Below are positions 1-10,348 of a stretch of DNA of 64,000 nucleotides, one piece after another. Made by a program: the position numbers and the translations under genes. Location of the stretch: NCBI GenBank assembly GCA_900312665.1, contig ONZQ02000010.1, forward strand, positions 620,001 to 684,000, in the 5' to 3' direction. The DNA comes from Cephalotrichum gorgonifer (taxonomy: Eukaryota > Ascomycota > Sordariomycetes > Microascales > Microascaceae). Under the pieces are notes generated by a model, which saw only the letters and a list, made by a program, of their open reading frames with translations, had not been told where the DNA came from and did not search any database. The number at the start of each line of letters is the position of its first letter. Within the stretch, counting starts at the first letter, position 1.

Positions 1-496
1 TCTCGCGACATCCAGGAGGATCAAGGTAGGGAGATACAGAGACAGGAGGGTCGAGGGTCGAATAGATCGGTAGTGGTGCATGTAGGAAAAGACTGTCGCC
101 GCCGCGAACGAGACGAGCTGCAGTATGTCTCCTGGCAAGGAGGCCGAGGTGGATGCCTTTGAGCTCTGAACCCGGAGGGCGAGGAAAGCGGCCTGGCAGA
201 CAAAGAGGGCGACCAAGGCAATCTGGGAACTGATTAGTAGGTCTGTTCGTATCTCAGCGAGCTGGTGAGCTCACCGATTTCCAGGCCACTCCTTTCGAAG
301 CCCTGACAACATGGGGACGAGCCCAGAGGCGGTAAATAGCCGCTGGGAGGCATAACAGGAATACCGAGGATGGCAGACAGTTGAAGAAGATATCCTCGAA
401 GTAAAGGGTAAAGTCAAAGGCTCGGCAGTCAGGATTAACCTGCGGCCCGAACAAACGGTCGCTACGTGAAGTACAAGACTCCATTTTCAATGGCAT
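1..496 (-). CDS. ABC-C (MRP-type) multidrug transporter, N-terminal part only
   Basis: Two exons are visible and the gene runs off the left edge. Exon 1 is 496-275 (74 codons). A 52-bp intron (274-223) has a GTGAGC donor, a CTAAT branch-like motif and a CCCAG acceptor. Exon 2 is 222-<1. Exon 1 carries the DRLFGPQVNP.CRAFDFTLYFED N-terminus typical of fungal full-length ABC-C transporters, then a hydrophobic segment (CLPSSVFLLCLPAAIYRLW). Exon 2 encodes two more hydrophobic segments (IALVALFVCQAAFLALRVQ and a stretch ending LPTLILLDVAR). This is the membrane domain TMD0; the TMDs and nucleotide-binding domains lie outside the window. In this family the role is ATP-driven export or vacuolar sequestration of conjugates, drugs or metabolites; the substrate cannot be inferred. 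The splice prediction keeps the frame open to base 1. Confidence 0.8.
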
Positions 497-2026
497 TCGG
501 CAATATCTAGCTATAGGTAGGTATCAAAAAGGGCCTGAGACCGCGGCTGTGTTTCCACAAACAAGGTTAACCACTCCTGTGGGAGTAAAAAACCCAGTAT
601 TGGTATAAAGCGCAAGGGCCGAGTGCAAATGATGAAGCGAGGGTTAGACCGGGCCCGACTTCCATTTATTATTTTTCAAATATCGTCTTCCCCTTCGTAT
701 TTCGCATCCTTTAGCGGAAAACACATGGAATGGCCAATCAGCAGTGTGGGAATATCGCTGCCTGGGGCCCCCACCTTCCGTTTCCAGCCAGCCTCGGGGA
801 ACTTTTGTAGTTGGTGAGATATCAAACTGGGTCGGTCGAGTTGATTCGATGAGACAGGAATCCTACTAAAGTAAATCGAATTCATATGCCAAAAGGCAAG
901 CACATCTATGTCCTAGTGTTTCTCGGAAATATCACACTTCTACTTAAACGCAACTATCACCAGCACTCTACGTATGGGCACGATGTAGATAGAGTCAGAT
1001 GTTCGTTGTTTTGCTAGAATGAAGAACAACACTTCCCCACTACAACGTAGCCCACCTCTCCCCACTTTCCTGATTTCAGTCATAATCGCGGCGTCCTCAC
1101 CAGCCTCGGCGGACCCCATCACTCACTCTTACTATATGCACAATCCTTATCACCCACCCCGGGCCATTTTCACCCTTGCTACGCGGCCCACTCCGTAAGC
1201 CCGGACCAGGTCACCACCCCCACTCCGGCCCATCAGACACCGGCCGGTTGGAACCCTCTACCCGGAGACAGAAGGAAAGAGAGAGAGGGTTTTGCGTGCT
1301 GGAGAACGAATGGGATCCGAGGCTCTCCGCGACTGCTTCGTGGCCATCGGCTAGGCTGGCACGCCGTAGAGGTATCTTTGTAGTCTTGGTGATTCCCTGC
1401 GCTGGCAGTACAATGCATGGCGATTATCCCGCCTGAGATGGGCTGGCCGCCGATACCTAAGTGGCAACAGGCAACCTGATCTCGACCGTGTAACCGGAGC
1501 TCCGCCGACCCGCCTGTCCAAGAAATACTCGAAGCGGCTGATAGCTTGCGGGGAAAGGATAATGACTTCAACGAAAGCGTGTTTGTTGGGTGGGTGTTGC
1601 TAGTCAAGTTGGACCCGGCGGTGAGCTGGGCATGCCATTCCAGCTAGGATTGACCGGCTTGGAACTTGAACGAAAGCAAAGTACACGAAATGGGATGGTG
1701 CAAAGCTTAAAGGTCAAGATAGCAGTCCCTGCGTGAAAATGGAAGGGTCACTCCTTCCTCGACTATTCCCTCCTCAGCTGCTCCTTCCTCAACCACCCCT
1801 TCATTAATTATTCTTTCCTTCCTCGGCACTACTAGTATCAAGATCGTTTCCAGGGAAGGTCTACCCGGCTCTATCCCACAAGATGCTCTCTTTTCGACAT
1901 CCACCAATTTCTCCATTGTTCCCCCCATAGCCTTCTTCCATCGCCTTTCCCAACCTTCCTCCCACCGCCACCTCACAAACGCAAGTGCCCTCGACGAGCT
2001 AATCAAAGCCGAACGAAACCGACACG
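497..2026. other. Divergent intergenic region between ABC-C transporter and SET-MYND gene
   Basis: No convincing coding sequence. Small ORFs on both strands lack recognisable domains. About 1740-2000 on the + strand is pyrimidine-rich (repeated CTCCTTCCTC-like runs), as is common in the core promoter or 5' UTR of fungal genes, and leads into the ATG at 2027. Confidence 0.5.
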
Positions 2027-3914
2027 ATGGCGAGCTCGGCTGGCGACCCGTACGTCATCCGAGAAGTCCCTGGCAAGGGCAAAGGCCTCATTGCCACCCG
2101 AAAGATAACCAGAGGCACACGCATCCTCGCCGAGGAACCGATCATCAAAGCACCCCGCTCCAAGGCTGCCATCATTGGCCGAGGCTTCACTGATTTCGAT
2201 CTGACCCTTGTTGGAAAGCAAGTCAAGGCCCTCGACAAGGAAAAGCGACGGGCCTTTCTGGCTTTGCACAACGCGTGGGACCACAATGTCGGAATTTTCG
2301 TCATCGCATCGAGGATCAATCACGACTGCGAGGCCAACTCCTACGGTAGCTGGAACGAATTGAGCCGCCGCTACACTGTACACGCCGTGCGGGACATAGA
2401 GGGTGGCGAGGAGATCACCATCAATTACTTGGAGTACGCCCTCTTCGCACGCGATATTCGCCGCCAGGTGTTGCAAGTTTGGTTTGCGTTTGACTGCCAT
2501 TGTCGGCTTTGCACTTTGCCATCAGCCGAGAACCGCAAGTATGAGAGTACGCTAGAAGAGGTCCGCAAGATTGGCAAGTCTGCCTCTGACCAACTCGCCA
2601 AGGCCATCGTCCTCGCCCATATTACGGTCATCGCACAGGCAGGGCGGCCACTCACCCCCGGAGAGCCCGATCAATTCTCCTGGGCGTTGTCGCGAGACTT
2701 GGCCCCGCTTCTAAAGGACATGAGGCGCGAAGTCCGTTTCCGATCGGCCCACGAGGCAGATGATGGACTGCCTAAAATATTCGAGGTAGCTGCGCTACTC
2801 TACCTTTCCACCGGGGACCATGCCAGGTCGAAGGTCATGACCCAGCGAGCGCAGAGCAGCTGGAAGATTATGGAGGGCGACGACGGCCCCAATTTCCTGC
2901 GAACTGCAGCTGAGGCCCTAGACCCTGCACGCGAGATCAAGCTTCCGTGCCTGCAGGAACAGAAGAGCACGGCAGGTGACATTCCCAAGGGTCTTGATGA
3001 AGCCGCATTTGAAGACTGGCTCTGGGACAGGTTCGGGGAGTCGACTGGATCCAAGAAGCTCGTCCAAGCACTCGAATCAACTGGACCAGGGAATCAGGAC
3101 CGCATCGTGAACCAGGAAGAACGCCAAGCGGGAACGGGGTCACTTTCCAACTTGCGCAACCGCTGGACCTTCCCGATCTTTGATGGGCTTCCCGATGGAA
3201 ATAAGCGCAGTCTCAATTTCTACAAGCTTGGCGGACACGGGTATATGCCTCAACGCCATTGGGCCTTCCTTGGCGAAATAATCGAAATTACCCACCGTGA
3301 CGGCCTGAAGGTACGAGTGAGGGATGTTGTTGGCAAGTGTATTCCTCTTTCTAGCATGCCTGGCACCAAGCCGGACCTGTCTCAGGTACGGAAGGGATAC
3401 TCAATCGCTATTCTCTACGCGTACCAGATCCACCTTCCAGGCTTCTCTAACCAGAGGATGAGCCTCAATAATCCTGAGTACCTCAAGGTACGGTAACAAT
3501 CCTTGTCAAAATCACAATATTCGCCCTCAGCTGCTTACGCAACCTTTGCTCACAGATTATCCCGACTTCTCTTGACAATCTGCTCGCCCTAAACGACAGG
3601 GTCCAGGAGTTCTCGGACGAAGCGAACGGCATGCGCAAATGTCACGGCTGCAGCAAGGAAAGCAAATCTTGCAAGAAATGAGCTAAGTGCTCGATGTTCT
3701 GGTACTGCGGCAAGGTAAGGAGGGAACTTTTGGCCTTCAAATCAGGCACCATGATTGCTAATATGACGATGATCAGATCTGTCAAGTGAAGGCCTGGAAA
3801 GAGCTGGGTCACATGGCCGACTGCAAGCTCCTCCGGGACAGCGACTTGAAGGGTCTATTTGGTATGGACTGGAATTCGTTCGAATCTTTCGCTAGTTTTC
3901 CTCTGGATGCTTAG
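2027..3914 (+). CDS. SET domain protein with C-terminal MYND zinc finger, interrupted by an in-frame TGA
   Basis: Exons 2027-3487, 3556-3714 and 3777-3914; both introns have GT-AG ends and keep phase 0. The first ~170 codons form a SET domain: RITRGTRILAEEP-like start, the RINHDCEANS motif, GGEEITINY, and the post-SET FDCHCRLC cysteines. This is the arrangement of SMYD/SET5-type protein lysine methyltransferases. A middle helical region follows. Exons 2-3 encode a MYND finger: C-H-G-C, then C-x-x-C, YCGK.CQ..W...H...C. Codon 529 (3679-3681) is TGA exactly where the third zinc-binding Cys of MYND belongs; the flanking finger and the splice sites are intact. As written, translation stops inside the finger and loses its last ~57 residues, but the SET domain is unaffected. 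Substrate unknown. Could be a recent pseudogene, an assembly error or a readthrough gene. Confidence 0.8.
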
Positions 3915-4839
3915 GCCGCATCGAGGTTCGCCCAAGGACCCACGGGGCTCTTGGTTTTGATGTTAGCATTGGAGGCAGGAGGAAGGGATGCGACAGGTCG
4001 ATTATGTTTGGGAGTGACTCGATTATGTTTGGGGGTGACCCGCGTATGAAGACAATATCGATGGATTTGTCACTTCCGATATTGCGCATGGGCCAGGCAC
4101 TATTGATTCGTTAGCTACGTTAGCCTTTCACGTAATAAAGATCTCTCTAATTCTGCGTCCCGCTCTCCACCCACATTGTCCAATACTCTTTCTTCCTCTC
4201 ACCCGAGGCTTACATGACCGAACAAGCCTAAGAATTGATCGTGTACGCACCTGTAGGCTATGTTCTGGCGGGGGAGGACGCCACTTATGCATCATGGAAG
4301 AAGGTTGTTTGTCACATGGAAGGCTAGGCGAAGACCACATTTCCCAGGCACACAGACGGTTACCCCTCCTTTCCTGATCCCCTGCAACGCAAGCCAGCAA
4401 ATTGGAGCTGGCATAAGGCCAAGAGCCTTTTGTTGAGCTGGCATTTATGAATGGAGGTTTGGGTCTCGTATTCAAACCCGAGAGCGATGCAATGAATAAC
4501 ATTCTGGTGGAGCCAAGAATGAACCCTGTGTGCACTCATCCTATCATGATGGTTGGATGAAAATGATGGGACGCTAGCGCGGGGTAGTTCGGGGTAGTTA
4601 GTGCATGTGCACCTAGGCCACAGATGTCCACTTGATAAATCACAGACCTTCACCCCCACTAACATGCCCCAACGCATTCCTGTAAGCCCGGGTCAATCCT
4701 TTGCCCGCAGTCGGCGTTGGGAGTACTTAACCCCGATAGTGCCTGGTCAAGCTCTTCTTCAAGCAATTAACTTCCTTCACCAGACTTCATCTTTGTTTTC
4801 CACAACTTTGACCATCTTGACCATTTTTTTTTTTTCAAC
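3915..4839. other. Intergenic region with a short tandem repeat
   Basis: No supported gene. The ORFs here (for example 4128-4535 on the minus strand) have no domain or codon signal I trust. Apart from the 21-bp duplication at 3998-4039 there is a T tract at 4825-4836, just upstream of the next start codon. Confidence 0.4.
3998..4039. repeat. 21-bp tandem duplication
   Basis: Two adjacent copies of TCGATTATGTTTGGG followed by AGTGAC in the first and GGTGAC in the second (3998-4018 and 4019-4039), differing at one base. Non-coding, 84 bp downstream of the SET-MYND stop. Confidence 0.8.
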
Positions 4840-6057
4840 ATGACTTCCGAACCCACCAAGGAGCCCACTAAGACGTACCGTGGCAACTGCCACTGCGGTG
4901 CCCTAGTCTACGAGGCCCAGTTGCCCGAAATCAAGACCGTAATAACATGTAACTGCAGCATGTGCTTCAAGAAGGGCGCCCGTTGGCTATACGCCCCAGA
5001 GGCTAGTGTCAAGATCGTCAAGGGGTCCGAGAACGACCTTACGGCCTATCAATTTCACACCAAGTTCATTACCCATATGGTATGAGTTGCTGGTGCAAAG
5101 GTTGGCGGGGAGGCCGTGAAGACGTAGAGCGGCAAGCAAGGGTTGGCTAACATGGTTTGGTAGTTCTGCCCCACCTGTGCCTCGCATGTCTTCGGAAAGG
5201 GCGGCGAGGGCGACGACGTCCTGTACGGTCTGAATGTAAGAACGCCCGCCACGCTAGTTCTAATCCTGCTCCTCTTTCCTTCGTCAGAGCTTAGGTTCTA
5301 ATGGTGTAAAAGGTGAATTGCATCCAGGGAATCGATTTCCAGGCCCTCGAAGAGAACTTGTAAGTACCTACTCGCGCCGAAGCCGCTGTAGCCGTGCCAT
5401 ACCCTATTTTCCCCTCCGAGAGTATCATAAGTGGATGTCAACGCCACAAATGCTGTCGCTGACATGGATGGGTGCCATAGTACCGACGGAGCTTCTAGTG
5501 GAGAGAAGCATATCCCGCCGACATATTCCGGACCGGAGCCAACGGCCGAGATCGAGGGGGCCAAGATTTACCACGGCAGCTGTCAGTGCGGCGCTGTTCA
5601 GGTTGCTGTCAAGTCGAAGGACCTCCACGAGAATCCCGAGGCAGCAGGAAAGTATGGCTGCACTACCTGTGGCTGCAGTATTTGCTCAAGGGTAAGCTAG
5701 TCTCTCACTACCATCGCCAGGGTAAACCTGTTCAATGTTGCTAAATGCAAATCCTCTCGGGCCTAATAGATCGGCGCGACGTGGGCGTATCCCAAGAACG
5801 AGCAGGTCGCGTTCCAATCGCGCGACAACTTGTCGTACTACTCCTACAACGACAAGCTTCTCACGAAGCCCTTCTGCAAAACTTGCGGCGTGACCTTCGC
5901 CAACGAGTTTGCCGACGTGACGCAGGAGCACCTTGATTCCGTGAGCGAGGCGTCAAGGAAGTTTCGCGAGGCGCAGCTGGGGACGTGTCCCTTCAACCTC
6001 CGAGTCTTGGACAATTTTAGCCTCGACGGCTTGAAGATCACCCACATGCCAGGGTAA
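4840..6057 (+). CDS. Tandem GFA/CENP-V-fold domain protein (glutathione-dependent formaldehyde-activating enzyme-like)
   Basis: Five exons: 4840-5079, 5164-5235, 5313-5359, 5481-5691 and 5770-6057, giving 285 aa. The exon 3/4 join was chosen because the 121-bp intron 5360-5480 has a GTAAGT donor, a CTGAC branch motif ~18 bp before a CATAG acceptor, and restores frame. The first GFA domain (about residues 11-120) has C-H-C-G, C-N-C-S-M-C and F-C-P-T-C zinc ligands. The second (about 145-260) has C-Q-C-G, C-T-T-C-G-C-S-I-C and F-C-K-T-C. The family binds zinc; the founding member was described as condensing formaldehyde with glutathione, but most fungal paralogues have no known substrate. Two complete domains in one chain suggest gene fusion or internal duplication. 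The name should be read as a fold assignment, not a demonstrated activity. Confidence 0.82.
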
Positions 6058-6682
6058 TTACCCCCCTGCTTCACCCCTAGCCTGCTAACCCAAATTCTTA
6101 ACCGCCAACCCGGATTCCTGTTCCTAACCGCTAACACTGATCCCTAACCATAGGACCTGGGGTACGCCTTATGTAAACCCTTGAGCGGATAGAACTAGAG
6201 AGATGAAATGCGCAGGCAATAGCAGGCAGATGATACGGAGTTATAAGTACTTTGAAAAAAAAAAAAAAAAAAAAGCGACTACTCTCGATTTCCCTAGTCC
6301 ATGCTGGCTAGTCCTTCCAGTCTTTGACAATCCGATCCTGCCTACCTGCAGCTTCTCGTCGGAGTTTAGAAAGTGAAGAGTAGTTAGAGACCGGGCGGAC
6401 CATGGCCGGCTCGAAGCGGGGTTTGGCGGGGTCAGATCGTCCCTAAGCCGAAGGAAGCGTCGGAGCCGCCCCGCACTCCGGCAGCCGCAGATACCCGACG
6501 GCTTGCGCCGGCAACCGAGATCAAACCACCAGAGAATCATGTCCAAACATCAGCACATCTAGCAACGATAATACCACTCCACCGATAAACGTTTGCAGCC
6601 CGCCATATGGTATAGCTCCATAGCCACTTCTCAAGATACAAAAATAAACGGCGAAGATAATACACTAGAACAACTGCTCATC
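6058..6682. other. Intergenic region and 5' leader of fumarylacetoacetase gene
   Basis: Contains a pure 20-A tract (6255-6274). In-frame ATG 6593 lies upstream of the chosen start at 6683, but its 30-residue extension (MQPAIWYSS...) has no family similarity, so I treat 6593-6682 as leader. No other feature seen. Confidence 0.4.
6255..6274. repeat. Poly(A) tract, 20 bp
   Basis: Uninterrupted run of 20 A residues in non-coding DNA between the GFA-like gene and fahA; a simple homopolymer. Confidence 0.9.
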
Positions 6683-7969
6683 ATGTCCTGGCTACCGATC
6701 CCTCCCGACAGCCACTTTTCCCTCGCCAACATCCCCTTCGGCATCATCTCGTCCCCCCAAAACCCGGCTCCGCGCCCGGCAATTGCTATCGGAGACTATG
6801 TCCTCGACCTCCGCTCCTTCGCCAGCGGCGGCGGCTTCTCTGCCTCGGCCGAAATCCAGAAGCACGCCTCTGTCTTCGCGCAGCCCACTCTGAACGCCTT
6901 CGCGGCGCTCGGGCGCCCCTTCCACCGCGCCGCGAGGCAGTATCTCCAAGACGTCTTCAGCGCCGACACGACGCGTCCGGAGGTGCTCCGCGACAACACC
7001 GAGCTGAGGGAACGAGCCCTCCTCGCCCGCCGTGATGTCGAGAACCACCTCCCTATGAGCATCGGTGATTACACTGACTTCTATGCCGGGAAGAACCACG
7101 CCTACAATGTCGGAGTCCTTTTCCGCGGCCCGGCGAACGCTCTGCAGCCGAACTACATGCACCTCCCCGTCGCGTACCACGGGCGGGCGAGCAGCGTCGT
7201 CGTGTCCGGGACGCCCATCCGACGACCCTGGGGCCAGATCCTCAAAGACCCCAAGGCGGAGCCAAAGGTCCCCGTCGTGGCGCCCTGCGAGAAACTGGAC
7301 CTCGAGCTGGAGATGGGGATGTTCATTTGCAAGGAGAACATTTTGGGTTCGCCGGTTCCTGTGAGGGACGCGGAGGAGTACGTATTCGGATACGTGCTCA
7401 TGAACGACTGGAGCGCAAGGGACGTGCAGGCGTGGGAATACGTACCGCTGGGCCCATTCACGGCAAAGAACTTTGGCACGAGCATTAGTGCGTGGGTAGT
7501 CCTCGCGGACGCCCTCGAGGAGTCCAAGGGCCCCGGGATCGAGAATACCACCGAGCTGCTCCCGTACCTGAAGGAAGGCAGGAAGGACAACGTGTTGGGT
7601 GTCGAGCTCGAGGTCGATCTCATCACCGGCAGCGGTAATAAGACGACCATTAGTCGGACTAACTCCCGCAATCTGCTCTGGTCGTGGCCGCAGATGATTG
7701 CGCACCATACTGTCACGGGGTGCAACATGCGCGTTGGCGATCTGCTCGGCTCCGGTACGATCTCTGGCGCAGAGCCAGGCTCTGAAGGGAGCATTCTAGA
7801 ACAGACCCAGGGAGGCAAGGTTGTGCTGTCGCTGGCATCGGGTGAGGAGCGCAAGTTTATCCAGGATGGAGATACACTTGTTATTCGCGGGTGGTTTGGG
7901 AAGGAGGGTGCCTACGTCGGGTTCGGGGAGGTCTCAGGGAGGGTTGAGGCCGCCTTGCCTCTATTCTAG
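6683..7969 (+). CDS. fahA: Fumarylacetoacetase
   Basis: Single-exon gene, 428 aa from the start MSWLPIPPDSHFSLANIPFG, close to the family's usual 420-430 residues. It hydrolyses fumarylacetoacetate to fumarate and acetoacetate, the last step of phenylalanine/tyrosine catabolism, in the cytosol. Visible family signatures: GDYTDFYAGKNHAYNVG (metal-binding Asp and catalytic His region), YHGRASSVVVSGTPIRRP, the metal-ligand pair in LDLELEMGMF, the NDWSARDVQAWEY block with a further metal-ligand Asp, and GPFTAKNFGTS with the conserved Lys. Assignment is firm. It is tail to tail with maleylacetoacetate isomerase, whose product is its substrate, with ~250 bp between stop codons. No homogentisate dioxygenase is seen in the window. 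Confidence 0.96.
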   Translation: MSWLPIPPDSHFSLANIPFGIISSPQNPAPRPAIAIGDYVLDLRSFASGGGFSASAEIQKHASVFAQPTLNAFAALGRPFHRAARQYLQDVFSADTTRPEVLRDNTELRERALLARRDVENHLPMSIGDYTDFYAGKNHAYNVGVLFRGPANALQPNYMHLPVAYHGRASSVVVSGTPIRRPWGQILKDPKAEPKVPVVAPCEKLDLELEMGMFICKENILGSPVPVRDAEEYVFGYVLMNDWSARDVQAWEYVPLGPFTAKNFGTSISAWVVLADALEESKGPGIENTTELLPYLKEGRKDNVLGVELEVDLITGSGNKTTISRTNSRNLLWSWPQMIAHHTVTGCNMRVGDLLGSGTISGAEPGSEGSILEQTQGGKVVLSLASGEERKFIQDGDTLVIRGWFGKEGAYVGFGEVSGRVEAALPLF

Positions 7970-8220
7970 TTGTTTCGCAGTGCCGGGTCGTTTTAGAAGG
8001 ATTAGAAGCTCAATAAAGGTTCCGCTAAACATCATTTCAGTCGTCGCTCTCCCATGACTGAAGTCCTAAATCTTATACCTCATTTTCAGATAATGTTAGT
8101 TGCAAGAGCTTCCCCTCGGATCCATTTAGAATATAAACCCCACTCGTCGCCCTTGTCTTCTTCCGCTAGTCCATCTGATCCGACAGTTGATGAAACCAAG
8201 GAACTCAAGGCCTTGTAGAC

Positions 8221-8956
8221 TTATTTTACCCTCATCTCCTCCGGAGTATCCGGCTGCCTGCCATACCCTGCCGCGATCACGGCCGAATGTTCCTCTAAAG
8301 CCTCCGCCACCTTGCCCAGTAGCCCAAATTCAGTGAGGTCAACCCCGAACCTCTGGGCATTCCACCACGCCGGCATAAAACACGCGTCTGCCATCGTGAT
8401 ATTATCGCCGACGGAGTACTTCCCAGCCCACTCCTGCGCCACCGTCTGGTAGGCCCGCAGCCCCTCGCGCATAAACTCACGGTTCCACTCCTCCGCGTCC
8501 CCACCCAGGGTCCTCACTTTCCTCATCACCCTGAGGTTAGTGACGGGTTGCGTCTAAGATAGGGTTAGCGGCGAGCAGTTTTGCGCCTAGGAGTGGGTCT
8601 TTGCCGTTCCGTACATCGGAGGAAATGATTTGCACCAGAGTGCGGACCGCCGCTCGGGCCTCCGGGTCGGATACCGGCGGGAGCAGCGGAGTATCCGGGT
8701 GTACCTCGTCTAGATACTCGATGGCGGCGACGGACTGTCCGATCTTGAAATCCTCCCGATGTGCAGTGTGGCAGACGAGGAGTGGGACGGAGCCAGAAGG
8801 GTTGAGGGCTCTGTGTGCATCGGACAGGTGCTCATCGCGGATGAGGTTGACGGGGATCAGATCATAGTGGAGGGATTTCAGGTTCAGGGTGATTCTAAGG
8901 CGGGCGGAGGAAGACGAGCGGAAGTAGCTGTAGAGGGTGTAATCGTGTCCGGACAT
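8221..8956 (-). CDS. maiA: Maleylacetoacetate isomerase (zeta-class glutathione S-transferase)
   Basis: Two exons, 8956-8615 and 8553-8221, joined across a 61-bp intron (8614-8554; GTACGG donor, GCTAAC branch motif, TTAG acceptor), give 225 aa. N-terminal thioredoxin fold: YTLYSYFRSSSSARLRITL, then NPSGSVPLLV and the Gln-Ser glutathione-binding pair in GQSVAAIEYLDE. The C-terminal helical domain has TQPVTNLRV and GDNITMADACFMPAWWNA. The enzyme isomerises maleylacetoacetate to fumarylacetoacetate using glutathione. The zeta motif is usually Ser-Ser-Cys-Ser/Ala/Thr; here it is Ser-Ser-Ser-Ser, so the usual active-site Cys is absent while the Ser is kept. Next to fahA, supporting a catabolic pair. 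Confidence 0.92.
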
Positions 8957-10348
8957 TTCTCCTGCGAGAGAGGCGTAAAATGAAGTATACGAGGATTTTC
9001 GAGTTCAGGAACTAGAACGTGGCGAACTAGGAGATCTCACTTCCATCTCCGGACGTCACCTTTTTAATTGAAAACAAATCAAGGTTGAGATACTCGAGGG
9101 ATGTAGACAATCCGGCACTCTTTCATGACAGTGATGGCCTACCCTCCAGCTGACTCGCCCATCTTGGCCACTGCCAAATCTAGCCGACGCTAGCCTGCCG
9201 CCACGGCCGCCTCGGCTTGGACAACCTTCGACATTAGCAAACATCAGTACTGATGGCACCCACCACCTGAGTACCCCGCATATTTAAAAGGTTACCCCGC
9301 GGGGAAGTGGCGTGGTATGGGCGGGGGGGCTTGGGGAGAAGAAAGATGTAATGTCTCAGCAAACATGAAGTAAACAATGGGACCAACAGTCTATTGGTGT
9401 AGCTTTAGAACATCGAAGTGTCTCGGCCAGTCCGGACAAGCGACAAGATAGTCATCGTTAACGGAAGGTTCTAGGCGTTCTAATAATAATAAAATAATGC
9501 ATATATCGATGCACTCTCGAGACTCTCGCGCCCGCTACGTCGCACCCTCTCCTGCCCTTGGAAAGGTTCATCATCCGCCACTTTCCCTGACCATTATTCG
9601 GGCGTACTCAAATGCAACAAATACTCCTGATATATGAGACATTTTCTCAACACCATATTTCTGTCCGACTTCTCCCCTCAGACCCGCCAGTCTGCATAGG
9701 GCCCAGGAGGAACATCAATAGTAGACAAATCTGTTCCGTGCATATTCCAGGGCCCAATCCCACCCTAGAGTTTCCCTATTTGCGTAAATTGCAGGCAGGT
9801 GTATAGGCTTGGTAAAAGGTGCTTGCATTTATTTGCGAAGGATTGGCGAAAAGGTCTCGCGAGTAGATGCAGCGTCTTGATAAGAGGTGCTGCCAAGTTT
9901 ATGCGAAGGATTATCGAAAAGATTTTGCATAAAGATGTAACATCTTGGCAAGAAGACCACACCATCAGGACTACGTCGATTTTCCCCACAGCACACACCA
10001 AATCCGAAGGCTCGCACCTGCATATGGTATCCACAGTTAACCTATCATGGATGCTCCTGTCATCCACCTGCATGGCATTCATGCTTCCCGTCGATTACTC
10101 ACAAACTCAGGTCCAAAAGGGGTCTATTTGTGGACTTGACATTTCTCGACAGCGATCCGGATTTTATGGTAAGCGACACCTCAAAGTCCGAAGTCCGAGA
10201 GGTCTGTCGCCCACCACTACCACCGGACATAACGCGCGATGAAAGACCACAGGCTTACTATAAAGATGGATTTCTCCCTATCCGCTCATGACCAACAAAC
10301 CATTCTCTCCCCACCTCCCCACCCTGCTCCTAGCTGCCGTCCCGAACA
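8957..10348. other. Intergenic region with a diverged tandem duplication
   Basis: About 1.4 kb without a supported gene. It includes the diverged 68-bp repeat pair at 9808-9943. The ORF at 9799-10242 runs over this repeat and has no recognisable domain. No tRNA or other RNA gene could be identified by eye. Confidence 0.4.
9808..9943. repeat. Diverged 68-bp tandem duplication, RIP-like substitution pattern
   Basis: Unit 1 (9808-9875) and unit 2 (9876-9943) align over 68 positions without gaps, with 48 identical. Of 20 differences, 11 are transitions, and 10 of these have the A or T form in unit 2. A third partial start (CTTGGCAAGA) follows at 9944. The bias of C-to-T and G-to-A changes towards one copy resembles repeat-induced point mutation, although 68 bp is shorter than the usual RIP target, so this may be the remnant of a longer element. 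Confidence 0.6.

Noticed and set aside
3679..3681. Selenocysteine at the TGA of the SET-MYND gene
   Set aside because: Ascomycete fungi are not known to have the selenocysteine machinery, and the third position of a MYND finger is an ordinary zinc-binding Cys. Readthrough, mutation or error are all more plausible.
5360..5431. In-frame TAA at 5428 as a fifth readthrough-type stop in the GFA-like gene
   Set aside because: It disappears with the better intron 5360-5480, which has a GTAAGT donor, a CTGAC branch motif and a CATAG acceptor and restores the frame.
6692..7708. 338-codon ORF opposite fumarylacetoacetase
   Set aside because: Antisense shadow produced by the GC-rich third positions of fahA; no domain.
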